The position numbers were made by a program, and so were the translations under genes. A stretch of 64,000 nt of DNA from Streptomyces clavifer. Its GTDB lineage: Bacteria > Actinomycetota > Actinomycetes > Streptomycetales > Streptomycetaceae. Below are positions 1 to 10,289 of this stretch, one piece after another. Position 1 is the first letter of the stretch; the number at the start of each line of letters is the position of its first letter. The stretch lies in assembly GCA_014651175.1 (NCBI GenBank), contig BMWJ01000016.1, forward strand, positions 81,346-145,345, in the 5' to 3' direction. The notes under the pieces are model-generated. The model did not search any database. It was not told where the DNA came from and worked only from the letters and a program-made list of their open reading frames with translations.

Positions 1-268
1 GGCCGGTGAGATTGGTCAACAGATTGAACTCGGCCGGCTCGAAGCCGGGACTGGCGAACAGGTCGCCGTTGTTCTTGGTCGCGTTGACCAGCAGCCAGCT
101 CAGCGGCATCAGCGTGTAGACGGCGACGATGGCGAGCAGGGTGTTGACGACGGTCTTCGAGGCCCAGGCCGTGCCGGAGGGCCGCGGCCGCCGGGACGGG
201 ACGGTGCTGTCACGGACGGCCGAGGGCCCGGTGGGCGCGGGGGTGTGCGGGGGTGCGGTGGCAGCCAT
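1..268 (-). CDS. Carbohydrate ABC transporter permease (MalG type), C-terminus beyond window
   Basis: This is the first 89 residues of an inner-membrane permease of a sugar ABC importer; the gene runs off the left edge. The start is the ATG at 266-268. A proline-rich cytoplasmic leader of about 35 residues is followed by a first membrane segment (VVNTLLAIVAVYTLMPLSWL), then the NATKNNGDLF stretch usual for MalG-like permeases. It begins three bases beyond the end of the upstream permease, so the two are translated together as the usual MalF/MalG heterodimer. The diagnostic EAA loop lies outside the window. Family assignment is firm from context and the N-terminus; the substrate is not shown. 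Confidence 0.8.
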   Translation of the reverse strand, partial: MAATAPPHTPAPTGPSAVRDSTVPSRRPRPSGTAWASKTVVNTLLAIVAVYTLMPLSWLLVNATKNNGDLFASPGFEPAEFNLLTNLTG

Positions 269-270
269 GG

Positions 271-1170
271 TCACGCCTCCTTCCAGCGGTTGCCGAACTT
301 GGTGATCACGAAGGACAGCGCGGCGCCCAGCAGCGCCAGCAGCAGCGAGGCCGCAGCTGCGAGTCCGTAGTCGTGCTCGGTGAAGGCGGCCTGGTAGATG
401 TACATCACCGGACTCCAGTCCTGTGAGATCGCGGACGACCGGCTGCGGAGCACCTCCGGCTCGTTGAAGAGCTGGATCGCACCGACGGCCGTGAAGAGCA
501 TGGTGAGGACGACGGAGGAACGGATCATCGGCAGCTTCACCGACAGGGCCGTGCGCAACTGGCCGGCGCCGTCGACCGTGGCAGCCTCGAGGGTCTCCTT
601 CGGTACGGCCTGCAGTGCGGCGTAGAAGATCACCATGTTGTAGCCGATCCACTGCCAGGCGGCGGCGTTGGCCATGGAGAAGACCACTCCGTCCGGGCCG
701 AGAAAGTCCCACTCGACGCCGACGGTCCGCAGGAGATCGACCACCGGGCTGAGTCCCGGCGTGTAGAGGAACCCCCAGATGATCGCGGCGATCAGACCGG
801 GCACGGCATGCGGGAGGAAGTACGCCAGCTGGAAGAACTTCCTCGCCCTGGCCATCGCTGAATCCACCAGCAGGGCCAGCGCCAGCGCCCCGCCGACCAT
901 CACCGGGATGTAGATCAGGCAGTAGAGCGTGATGTGCAGGAATCCGCGGTGGAACGACGCGTCGCCGAGGGCGCGCCCGTAGTTCCCGGCGCCGACGAAG
1001 ATGGTCTCCGTGCCGCCGAATCCGAGTCCGCTCGTGGCCTGTTCGCGGAACAGGCTCATCCACAGGGAGTACCCGACGGGGGCGACGAGCGTGGCGAGGA
1101 AGAGGATGAAGAAGGGGGCGACGAAGAGGAGGGGGATGGTGCGCTGCCCGCGGCCGAGCCGGGTAGTCAT
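271..1170 (-). CDS. Carbohydrate ABC transporter permease (MalF/UgpA type)
   Basis: A 299-residue integral membrane protein of the binding-protein-dependent sugar importer family. It has about six hydrophobic segments, the first at residues 12-35, and the conserved EAA loop near residues 195-215 (EAATVDGAGQLRTALSVKLP), which docks onto the ATPase subunit. The start is the ATG at 1168-1170, preceded by AAGGAG. It lies between the binding lipoprotein and the second permease, all on the minus strand. No ATPase gene is visible; Streptomyces sugar importers commonly share the MsiK ATPase encoded elsewhere (family knowledge). A hairpin separates it from the binding-protein gene. Substrate is inferred only from the adjacent GH35 relic. 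Confidence 0.93.
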   Translation of the reverse strand: MTTRLGRGQRTIPLLFVAPFFILFLATLVAPVGYSLWMSLFREQATSGLGFGGTETIFVGAGNYGRALGDASFHRGFLHITLYCLIYIPVMVGGALALALLVDSAMARARKFFQLAYFLPHAVPGLIAAIIWGFLYTPGLSPVVDLLRTVGVEWDFLGPDGVVFSMANAAAWQWIGYNMVIFYAALQAVPKETLEAATVDGAGQLRTALSVKLPMIRSSVVLTMLFTAVGAIQLFNEPEVLRSRSSAISQDWSPVMYIYQAAFTEHDYGLAAAASLLLALLGAALSFVITKFGNRWKEA

Positions 1171-1198
1171 CGGCGTTAGCTCCTTGGAGGGGTCGGAG

Positions 1199-1229
1199 CG
1201 TCGGGGCGGGGCCGGTCCCCGCCCCGACG
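1199..1229 (-). terminator. Intercistronic hairpin between binding-protein and permease genes
   Basis: A perfect 13-bp GC stem (1199-1211 with 1217-1229) and a 5-base loop lie in the 76-bp gap between the binding-protein stop and the first permease start. Such hairpins in sugar ABC operons usually protect or attenuate the transcript so that the binding protein is made in excess; partial termination is the inferred role here. Confidence 0.65.
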
Positions 1230-1246
1230 GCTCGGGAAAGCGGGGA

Positions 1247-2578
1247 TCAGCGGGCGAGCTTCAGACCGCGGTCGGTGATGGCCTTCTCGGCAGCCGCCTG
1301 ACCCGCCTGGAACGCCGGCCAGAAGTCGCCGGTCTTCTGGGCCTTGCCGAATGCCGCCTGCATCGTCATCGTCGTGGAGTTGTGCACCGGGCTCCAGGTC
1401 CAGCCCTTGGCGATGTTGGGTACCTGGGCCCCGGCGAGGGCGTAGATGTCCTGGCCGGCGAAGAACGAGGTGTCGAACGTGGATCTTGCGGCCGCACGGA
1501 GCTTTTCAGCAGCGGGCAGCCCGCTCGAGGTGCCCGCCGCGAGACGGGCTTCTACCGCCTTGCTGTCGGTGGTGGCCCAGGCGATGAACCGGGCCGCGGC
1601 CTCGGCCTTCTCGCTGTCCTTCGTTATGGCGAAAGCAGAGCCGCCGACAGCGCCGGTGACCGGTGTGCCCCAGTGGGGGAGCGGGGCCTCGGCCCACTTG
1701 CCTGCCTGCCCGGGGTACGTGGTCTTGATGGAACCGGCGCTCCACGAAGCCCCGATCAGTGCGATGGCCTTCGAGTCGGTGACCGCTTTGGTGGCCTCGG
1801 GGCTCCACCCCTTGTGGTTGAGGACCAGGTCGTCCTCGACCAGGTCCTTCCAGTAGTCGGCGACCTTCTTGGTGGCCGGGTCGGTGATGTTGACCTTCCA
1901 TGCGTCACTCGTCGCGCTGTACCACCGGGCGCCGGCCTGCTGGGAGAGGCCGGCCCAGGTGGCGGTGTCGTCGCCCCAGAAGTCGAGCAGCCTCGCCTTG
2001 CCTTCGGAGGCCGTCCTGACCCTCTCCGCCGCGGTTCTGAACTCCGCCCAGGTGGCGGGGACTTCGATGCCGTACTGCTCGAAGAGGTCGCTGCGGTAGT
2101 AGAGCGTCTGCGGGCCGACGTCATACGGGGCGGCCCAGGTTCTGTCCCCGAGCGTGACCAGGCTCTTCACCGATTCGGGGGCGTAACCCTCGACCAGTTC
2201 GCCGAGTTCGGTGCTGGAGTCGCGAAGAAGCCCCTGGGTCACGAAGTCGGGCACGGCCTGGTACTCCAGGTTGACGACGTCCGGTGCGTTGCCCGCCTTG
2301 ACCGCTTTGGAGATCTTGTCGTAACCGCCGTTGAGTCCGGCGGGGATCTCGGCGTGTGTGACCTTGATGTTCGGGTGCGACGCGTTGAACGCGGCTGCCA
2401 TGTCGGCGGTGCCGGGCATCCATGACCAGTAGGTGATCTCCACGGGCTTCGCGGCGGATCCGGTTCCGGCGTCCGACGTGGTGGCGGTGTCCTCGCCCCC
2501 GCAGGCGGTGACGAGGAGAGCCAGGGAGGCGACCGCGGCCGCGAGGGCCGTGGAGGAGGAACGGGTGCTGGGCTGCAT
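1247..2578 (-). CDS. Extracellular sugar-binding lipoprotein of ABC importer
   Basis: A 443-residue solute-binding protein (SBP family 1) that captures a sugar outside the cell and delivers it to the permease pair downstream. The ATG at 2576-2578 is chosen over in-frame codons further upstream because it begins a lipoprotein signal (hydrophobic 11-23, lipobox LLVTAC with Cys26) and has an AGGAGT ribosome site. The mature part shows the usual family pattern: YWSWMPG near the N-terminus, DVVNLEYQAVPDF, and WAAPYDVGPQTLYY in the hinge region. It is the first gene of the importer operon and is followed by a strong hairpin. The upstream promoter overlaps an AT-rich operator-like sequence. Ligand not determinable; a galactoside is suggested by the neighbouring GH35 relic. 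Confidence 0.93.
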   Translation of the reverse strand: MQPSTRSSSTALAAAVASLALLVTACGGEDTATTSDAGTGSAAKPVEITYWSWMPGTADMAAAFNASHPNIKVTHAEIPAGLNGGYDKISKAVKAGNAPDVVNLEYQAVPDFVTQGLLRDSSTELGELVEGYAPESVKSLVTLGDRTWAAPYDVGPQTLYYRSDLFEQYGIEVPATWAEFRTAAERVRTASEGKARLLDFWGDDTATWAGLSQQAGARWYSATSDAWKVNITDPATKKVADYWKDLVEDDLVLNHKGWSPEATKAVTDSKAIALIGASWSAGSIKTTYPGQAGKWAEAPLPHWGTPVTGAVGGSAFAITKDSEKAEAAARFIAWATTDSKAVEARLAAGTSSGLPAAEKLRAAARSTFDTSFFAGQDIYALAGAQVPNIAKGWTWSPVHNSTTMTMQAAFGKAQKTGDFWPAFQAGQAAAEKAITDRGLKLAR

Positions 2579-2648
2579 GGCGGTACTCCTACGAGAGACC
2601 AACGGTGGCGGCGAGCTGACGACATCTTTCGGCCAGGAACGATCAGAG

Positions 2649-2677
2649 TCAATAGAAAATGAACAAACGAACATCAA
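2649..2677 (-). promoter_or_regulatory. Promoter of the ABC importer with operator-like spacer
   Basis: On the minus strand TTGATG (2672-2677), a 17-base spacer and TATTGA (2649-2654) form a vegetative-type promoter about 70 bp before the lipoprotein start. The spacer contains TGTTCGTTTGTTC, an AT-rich island in a GC-rich setting. A TGTTCG core also occurs upstream of the neighbouring DeoR/LacI-type regulator (4387-4392). Inference: that regulator represses the importer by occupying the spacer. Confidence 0.5.
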
Positions 2678-2894
2678 GAACCGATATTGATCGGATTCCG
2701 TGATGTGTGAAGGGTGGCCCAGCACCGTGCGCATGGTGCGGCTGTGCGGGAAGCGCGTGCGGCTGTCGCCCGGGTCGGGGCGCCTGGGGAGAGGCGCGCG
2801 CCGTGGTGTTCGAAACCGGACCCGGGCACGCCGGCGCCGGTGAACGCCGCACAGCGGGTCGATGCCGGTCGGGGAGGGGCGGTCACGCGGGGGT

Positions 2895-3230
2895 TCAGCC
2901 GAGCTCGGGAACGTCGCACAGCTCGACCACCGGTCGTTCGGCGCCGTCGAGCCCCAGGATCACGATGTTGTTGCGTACCGCGCGCAGGCGCGGACACGGT
3001 TCGTGCAGCGTCCGTTGCGGGGCCCCTCGCCCCCCGGTGGCGTTCCGGGCAGACGCCGTTGCCCCGTGCCTGTCCCCGGGCCGCGTGAGGTAGGCGTCGC
3101 CGTGAACACACATCGAGGAAACCCCGGTGGGACACAGGCCCGATCAGTGCAGCGCACCCGGCAGCGGACGCAGGGGACGGCCGTCGAGGGAGAACCCCTC
3201 GGGCGGGATAAGGAACGTCGGAGGCTCGCT
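2895..3230 (-). pseudogene. Relic of a GH35 beta-galactosidase (both ends kept, middle deleted)
   Basis: On the minus strand downstream of the regulator, one frame at about 3144-3230 reads PPEGFSLDGRPLRPLPGALH and then a stop. This matches the N-terminal signature of GH35 beta-galactosidases (F-x-LDG-x-P-x-R-x-x-SGALHYFR). In the frame ending at 2895 the sequence PQRTLHEPCPRLRAVRNN then IVILGLDG resembles the family C-terminus (GPQRTLYVPxPWLRxGRNEIVVLEL). Several hundred catalytic residues are missing between the two pieces, and no start codon or full frame survives. The gene would have sat directly behind the regulator. Recognition is from remembered family motifs, not a search. Confidence 0.6.
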
Positions 3231-3255
3231 CGGGGGTGTACCGCGTGAACGGGGA

Positions 3256-4314
3256 TCAGGTGGAGGCGCGGACGTGCAGCTCCGGCAGGATCGAGAGCAG
3301 GTGGCGGGGGCGGCTCGGGTCCGCGACGCGCTTGGCGAGCAGCTCTACGGCGGAGATGCCTACGGCGAGCTTCGGCGGGGCGATGGCGGTCAGTGGGATG
3401 TCGGCGAGGGAAGCGACCTCGTCGTCGTAGGCCACGAGCGCCAGGTCGCCGGGCACGTCGACGCCACGGGCCCGGAGGCGCTGGAGCAGCACGAGCGCGT
3501 CGTGGTCGTTGTGGATGAGGGCGCCGTCCAGCAGACCGGCGGCGACGGCGTCGGCGAACCCGCCGAGGACCTCCTCACGGCGGACGGCACCGCCGGCCGG
3601 TGGTGGCATGCGGAAGACGCCGTCGGCGGGCGCGTCGAGCCCGGCCGCGGCCAGGCCCTTCAGGTACCCGTCCACGAGGGGTTCGCCGTGCGGACTGTCG
3701 TCGCGCACCATGAGACCGATCTTCCGGCGCGTCGCGGCGAGGTGGTGAACGGCGAGCCGGGCGCCGTGGACGTGGTCGGTGACGACTCGCTCGGCACCGG
3801 AGATCTCGTCCCCCGGGCGGCGTTCCACCCATACGTGCGGGATGGACAGTTCACCGAGCCAGGACGACGCCGCCGTGATGTCACTGGCAGCGATCAGGAG
3901 TCCGTCGAGACCGTCGGCCAGCATGCGCTCGACCTGGGCGCGCTCCTCCTGCGGGCTGTACTGCGAGATACCGAGAACCAGCCGGATACCACGTTCGGCT
4001 GCGGCTTCCTGGGCGCCTTTGATCACTTCCGGGTAGTAGTAGTCGGCGGCCGGCACGATCAGGCCGAAGGACAACTGCCCGCGGCCCGACTGGGTCCTGA
4101 CGGCCGGTTCCGTCCCCGTGGTCGCGGCGCGGGCCGTCGGCAGGACGGCGCCGCCGTGCACGCGGGCGACCAGACCTCGGTCCGCCAGCGTCTCGATGTC
4201 CCGGCGGACCGTGACGGGCGAGACCTGCAACTCCTCGGCGAACTCGGTGACCCGGAGCGTGCCCCGCTCGCGCAGCCTCCGCAGTATCGCCTGGTGCCTC
4301 TCTTCGGCATGCAT
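3256..4314 (-). CDS. DeoR-type HTH regulator with LacI-like sugar sensor domain
   Basis: A 352-residue transcription factor. Residues 1-60 form a DeoR-type winged helix (RHQAILRRLRERGTLRVTEF, then VSPVTVRRDIETLADRGLV, and the HGGAVLP turn that ends DeoR DNA-binding domains). Residues about 75-350 form a periplasmic-binding-protein fold of the LacI/GalR type (SFGLIVPAADYYYPEVIKGA, GLLIAASD, DDEVASLADIPLTAI). Such hybrids usually repress sugar operons and release on sugar binding. It stands upstream of the importer operon with the GH35 relic between. The start is the ATG at 4312-4314; its own promoter region holds a GAAC-N6-GTTC sequence. Target genes are inferred from position. Confidence 0.85.
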   Translation of the reverse strand: MHAEERHQAILRRLRERGTLRVTEFAEELQVSPVTVRRDIETLADRGLVARVHGGAVLPTARAATTGTEPAVRTQSGRGQLSFGLIVPAADYYYPEVIKGAQEAAAERGIRLVLGISQYSPQEERAQVERMLADGLDGLLIAASDITAASSWLGELSIPHVWVERRPGDEISGAERVVTDHVHGARLAVHHLAATRRKIGLMVRDDSPHGEPLVDGYLKGLAAAGLDAPADGVFRMPPPAGGAVRREEVLGGFADAVAAGLLDGALIHNDHDALVLLQRLRARGVDVPGDLALVAYDDEVASLADIPLTAIAPPKLAVGISAVELLAKRVADPSRPRHLLSILPELHVRAST

Positions 4315-4377
4315 GCCTCAGTACCCCCTCGTCGACGCGTGCCTGAGCGCCAGTCTATCCCTCTTGTGAGCACACGT

Positions 4378-4395
4378 GAACGTTTCTGTTCGAAC
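4378..4395. promoter_or_regulatory. Operator-like inverted repeat upstream of the sugar regulator
   Basis: GAACGTTTCTGTTCGAAC (4378-4395) contains GAAC-N6-GTTC and overlapping TTCGAA symmetry, 64-81 bp upstream of the regulator start in an AT-rich patch. It shares TGTTCG with the importer promoter spacer at 2668-2673. Read as a possible autoregulatory site; the similarity between the two sites is short. Confidence 0.35.
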
Positions 4396-4629
4396 TATCA
4401 TTTCGTGAGTGGGTACTTCGTTCTGATGCTTTGCCTGCGGTCCAGTGGGCCCTTGGGCCGGGTGCGGCACGGTCGGTGAACCCCCGGGGATCGCCTTCGC
4501 GGGTGTTCCGCTCGTTCCTGCCGGGGATGGAGCGGTCCCGGCTCTTGGGGACGACGACGTTGCCCCACCGCACATCCGGGATCGCCGATCCGGAGCCCGG
4601 CGTCTCACCACTGACCGTCCACGAGCTCG

Positions 4630-5184
4630 TCAGACCCGGTCCGGCGCCGCGCCGGGCCCTTCCAGGTCGTCGATCGCCCCCGTCAGCCAGCCCGTCCAGA
4701 ACGTCTCCAGGTCGATGCCCCCGCGCAGCACCAGACGCCGCAGCCGGTCCTCGTCCGCGGTCCGCTCCGGCGGGAAGTCCCGCTTCTCGATCTCCAGGTA
4801 TTCCTCGAGCTGCCTCCGGTGCAGCGCGAGGTGCCGGTGCAACTCCTCGGCCAGGCCGGGCGCCCCGACCACCGCCGCCGCCCGCATCCGCAGCAGCAGC
4901 GGATCACGGACGGGCCGCGGGTCCTCGGCGAGCGCCACCCAGGCCGCCAGCTCCTCGCGGCCTGCGGGCAGCACCTCGTACTCCTTCTTCTGTCCACGGG
5001 CCGGCTGTGCGGCGGGCAGCACCCGGATGTGTCCGGCCTGTTCGAGCTTCCCCAGCTCGCGATAGATCTGCTGGTGTGTGGACGGCCAGAAGTAACCGAT
5101 CGACCGGTCGAACCTGCGGGTCAGCTCCAGCCCCGACGACGGCTTCTCGAGCAGGGCGGTGAGGATCGCGTGCGGGAGTGACAT
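4630..5184 (-). CDS. PadR family transcriptional regulator
   Basis: A 184-residue PadR-type repressor. The N-terminus MSLPHAILTALLEKPSSG opens the winged-helix domain, with HQQIYRELGKLEQAGHIRV as recognition helix and QKKEYEVLPAGREEL as the wing. Residues about 90-165 form the alpha-helical dimerisation arm (Vir_reg C-terminal domain). The ATG at 5184 is preferred over one at 5193 because AGGA lies at good distance before it and the family starts MSLPHA. The gene follows the dienoyl-CoA reductase gene by 33 bp on the same strand, so both are probably one transcript. The likely operator is the 38-bp palindrome at 7278-7315 ahead of that operon, giving autoregulation; the inducer is unknown. 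Confidence 0.9.
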   Translation of the reverse strand: MSLPHAILTALLEKPSSGLELTRRFDRSIGYFWPSTHQQIYRELGKLEQAGHIRVLPAAQPARGQKKEYEVLPAGREELAAWVALAEDPRPVRDPLLLRMRAAAVVGAPGLAEELHRHLALHRRQLEEYLEIEKRDFPPERTADEDRLRRLVLRGGIDLETFWTGWLTGAIDDLEGPGAAPDRV

Positions 5185-5217
5185 GCAGTGCATCCTAGGG
5201 AGGGGCCGGTCAGGAGG

Positions 5218-7990
<2,773 letters not shown>

Positions 7991-8044
7991 GGCATTGGCC
8001 GGACGGCGGGCATTGATCGCCGCTTCGGGGGCAACCGCCAGTGC

Positions 8045-8887
8045 ATGAATACGAACGTGGTGTCCACCAGTGGACGTGGTACTGCCAGACGCGCGGCGAA
8101 CAGCAAGGCTGTGGCCGCGGGCGCCCGCGCAGGATTCGTGGCGCGCGGAGTGATCTACCTCCTGGTCGGACTGCTCGCCCTGCGCATCGCATTCTCCGAC
8201 AGCGGAGGGAAGCAGGCCGACCGGGGCGGCGCCATCGCCGAGATAGCGGAGAAGCCGTTCGGAGGCGTCCTGCTCTGGGTGCTCGGTGTGGCCCTGGCCG
8301 GAATGGCCCTCTGGCGCCTGTCCGAGGCCGTCTTCGGTCAGGCCGGCCCCGACGGCGACAAGCCCGCCAAGCGGGCCATGGCCGCCGGCCGCGCCGTCTT
8401 CTACGGCTTCGTGTCGTATTCCGTGCTCTCCTACGCCGCCGGGGACAAGGGCAGCGGCAGCGGATCGAGCGACCAGCAGACCGCCGACGTCACGGCGAAG
8501 GCCCTCGAATGGCCCGGCGGCCAGTGGATCGTCGGGACAGCCGGCGCGGTCGTCGTCGGCGCGGGGCTCTGGATCGGCGTCCGAGCCGTGATGCGCAAGT
8601 ACCACAAGCACCTGAAGATGTCCGAGATGACGAAGCGGGTGCGACGCGCCGTCGACTTCACCGGCGTGTTCGGCGGAGCCGTCCGCGGCATCGTCTTCGC
8701 GACGGCGGGCGGATTCGCGGTCGCCGCGGCCGTCCAGCACGAACCGGGCCGGGCCAAGGGCATGGACGATACGCTGCGGTCCTTCGCCGAGACCCCCGCG
8801 GGACCCTGGCTGCTCGCGCTGATCGCACTCGGCCTGGCCGCCTTCGGCATGTTCTCCTGGGCCAACGCCCGCTGGCGGAAGGTCTGA
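8045..8887 (+). CDS. DUF1206 family membrane protein
   Basis: A 280-residue membrane protein with three repeated two-helix units, the arrangement expected of DUF1206 domains. Each repeat begins with an arginine-rich FVARGVIYLLVGLLALRIA-like helix (residues about 27-48, 110-135 and 205-230) and ends with a helix like GVALAGMALWRLSEAVFG. The first unit ends with the DRGGAIAEIAEKPFGG loop, a frequent DUF1206 hallmark. The start ATG at 8045 fits the family N-terminus. It lies 54 bp after the DoxX gene on the same strand and may be cotranscribed. Function is unknown. The next gene is convergent and only 22 bp away. Confidence 0.88.
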   Translation: MNTNVVSTSGRGTARRAANSKAVAAGARAGFVARGVIYLLVGLLALRIAFSDSGGKQADRGGAIAEIAEKPFGGVLLWVLGVALAGMALWRLSEAVFGQAGPDGDKPAKRAMAAGRAVFYGFVSYSVLSYAAGDKGSGSGSSDQQTADVTAKALEWPGGQWIVGTAGAVVVGAGLWIGVRAVMRKYHKHLKMSEMTKRVRRAVDFTGVFGGAVRGIVFATAGGFAVAAAVQHEPGRAKGMDDTLRSFAETPAGPWLLALIALGLAAFGMFSWANARWRKV

Positions 8888-8909
8888 GCGGCAGCCGCAC
8901 CGGGTCGGC

Positions 8910-10289
8910 TCAGTCGAGTCCGCGGGCGTCCCTGAAACGGGCCAGCCCCTCGGCCAGGCCGACCAACGGCTCCGGATAGTCGCACCGGGCACGCTCCTCG
9001 GCCCCCAGCTTCCACGGCTCGTGGACGGCGCCGCCGTCGACACCCGCGAGCTCGGGCACCCAGCGGCGCACGTATGTGCCGTCCGGGTCGTACCGCCTGG
9101 CCTGCAGCACCGGGTTGAGCACCCGGTTCGGCCGGCTGTCCGTGCCCGTCCCCGCCATCCACTGCCAGTTGAGCTGATTGTTGGCGATGTCGCCGTCCAC
9201 CAGCAGATCCAGGAAATGGCGCGCGCCCACGCGCCAGTCCACGTAGAGCGTCTTCACCAGGAAGCTCGACGCGAGCAGCCGCCCCCGATTGTGCATCCAG
9301 CCCTCGTGCAGCAGTTGACGCATCGCGGCGTCGACCAGCGGATACCCCGTGCGGCCCTCCCGCCAGGCCGCGATGTCGTCCGCCGCGGACTGCTCGGTGC
9401 GCCAGCGGTCGTGCTGCGAGCGGTAGTCGGTGCGGGAGGCCGATGGGCGGGCGGCCAGGACCTGGTGGTGGAACTCCCGCCAGCACAACTGCCGTACGAA
9501 GGCCTCCGCGCCCGGCCCGGCCGCGGTGCGGGCCCGGTGGACCAGCTCGGTGGGGGACAGCGTGCCGAAGTGCAGGTGCGGCGAGAGGCGCGAGGTGGCG
9601 TCGCCGGCGAGATCGTCGTGGCGCTCCTCGTACTGCCCGAGACCGTGCCGGCGCCATGCTGTGAAGCTCCTGCGTCCTTCTGCCTCCCCACCCTGGGCCA
9701 GTCCCGCGGACACCCCCGCGACCCCGGCCCGTGCCGGTGGCGCCGCGGACCGGGGTCCGGCCGGGACCCGCACGGTGCGCGGTGCGTCGAAGGGGGTGCG
9801 CTGCGGCGCGTCCGACCAGCGGCGGAAGTACGGCGTGAACACGGCGAAGTGGTCCCGGCCCGCACCCGAGGGGGTCACCGTGCCGGGCGCGACGGCGGTG
9901 ATCACCGCGTCGTGGACGTGCAGCCGGCAGCCCTGGGACCCCAGCTCCTCGCGCAGCCGCTCCTCGCGTCGCTGGGCGTAGCCGCTGACACCCGCCGCCA
10001 CGTGGACGTCACCCGCTCCGGTCTCGGAGACGATCCGGCAGACCTCCTCCGCCACGTCCCCCGAGCGGATCACCAGGCGTCCGCCCCGGTCGCGGAGTCC
10101 CGCATCCAGGTCCCGGAGGCAGTCGGCGAGGAACGCGCGCCGGTTGGGGGCACCGAAACCTGCGTCCTCGATGGCGTCGTCCAGGACGAACAGCGGGACC
10201 ACCTCGTCCGCCGCCGCCAGGGCCGCGTGCAGCGGCGGATGGTCGTGCAGCCGCAGATCGGAGGTGAACAGGACGACCGAGACGGTCAT
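8910..10289 (-). CDS. phr: Deoxyribodipyrimidine photo-lyase
   Basis: A 459-residue flavoenzyme that uses blue light to split cyclobutane pyrimidine dimers in DNA. Residues 1-130 form the antenna-cofactor Rossmann domain (SVVLFTSDLRLHDHPPL, DEVVPLFVLDDAI). The C-terminal FAD-binding helical domain carries LSPHLHFGTLSP, FVRQLCWREFHHQ, TGYPLVDAAMRQL and NQLNWQWMAGTGTD, all standard class I photolyase motifs. The ATG at 10287-10289 overlaps the upstream SDR gene stop as ATGA, and the protein begins with the typical VVLFTSDLRLHD, so longer in-frame starts are rejected. Coupling to an SDR/DUF2867 gene recurs in Streptomyces photolyase loci as I recall them. Confidence 0.93.
   Translation of the reverse strand: MTVSVVLFTSDLRLHDHPPLHAALAAADEVVPLFVLDDAIEDAGFGAPNRRAFLADCLRDLDAGLRDRGGRLVIRSGDVAEEVCRIVSETGAGDVHVAAGVSGYAQRREERLREELGSQGCRLHVHDAVITAVAPGTVTPSGAGRDHFAVFTPYFRRWSDAPQRTPFDAPRTVRVPAGPRSAAPPARAGVAGVSAGLAQGGEAEGRRSFTAWRRHGLGQYEERHDDLAGDATSRLSPHLHFGTLSPTELVHRARTAAGPGAEAFVRQLCWREFHHQVLAARPSASRTDYRSQHDRWRTEQSAADDIAAWREGRTGYPLVDAAMRQLLHEGWMHNRGRLLASSFLVKTLYVDWRVGARHFLDLLVDGDIANNQLNWQWMAGTGTDSRPNRVLNPVLQARRYDPDGTYVRRWVPELAGVDGGAVHEPWKLGAEERARCDYPEPLVGLAEGLARFRDARGLD

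Noticed and set aside
1001-2425. Long plus-strand open frame opposite the binding-protein gene
   Set aside because: It is antisense to a clear lipoprotein gene and reads as Gly/Arg/Val-rich sequence with no family motif, a common effect of high GC content.
8884-8913. Terminator between the DUF1206 and photolyase genes
   Set aside because: Only a 6-bp stem (CTGAGC with GCTCAG) could be drawn, too weak to claim.
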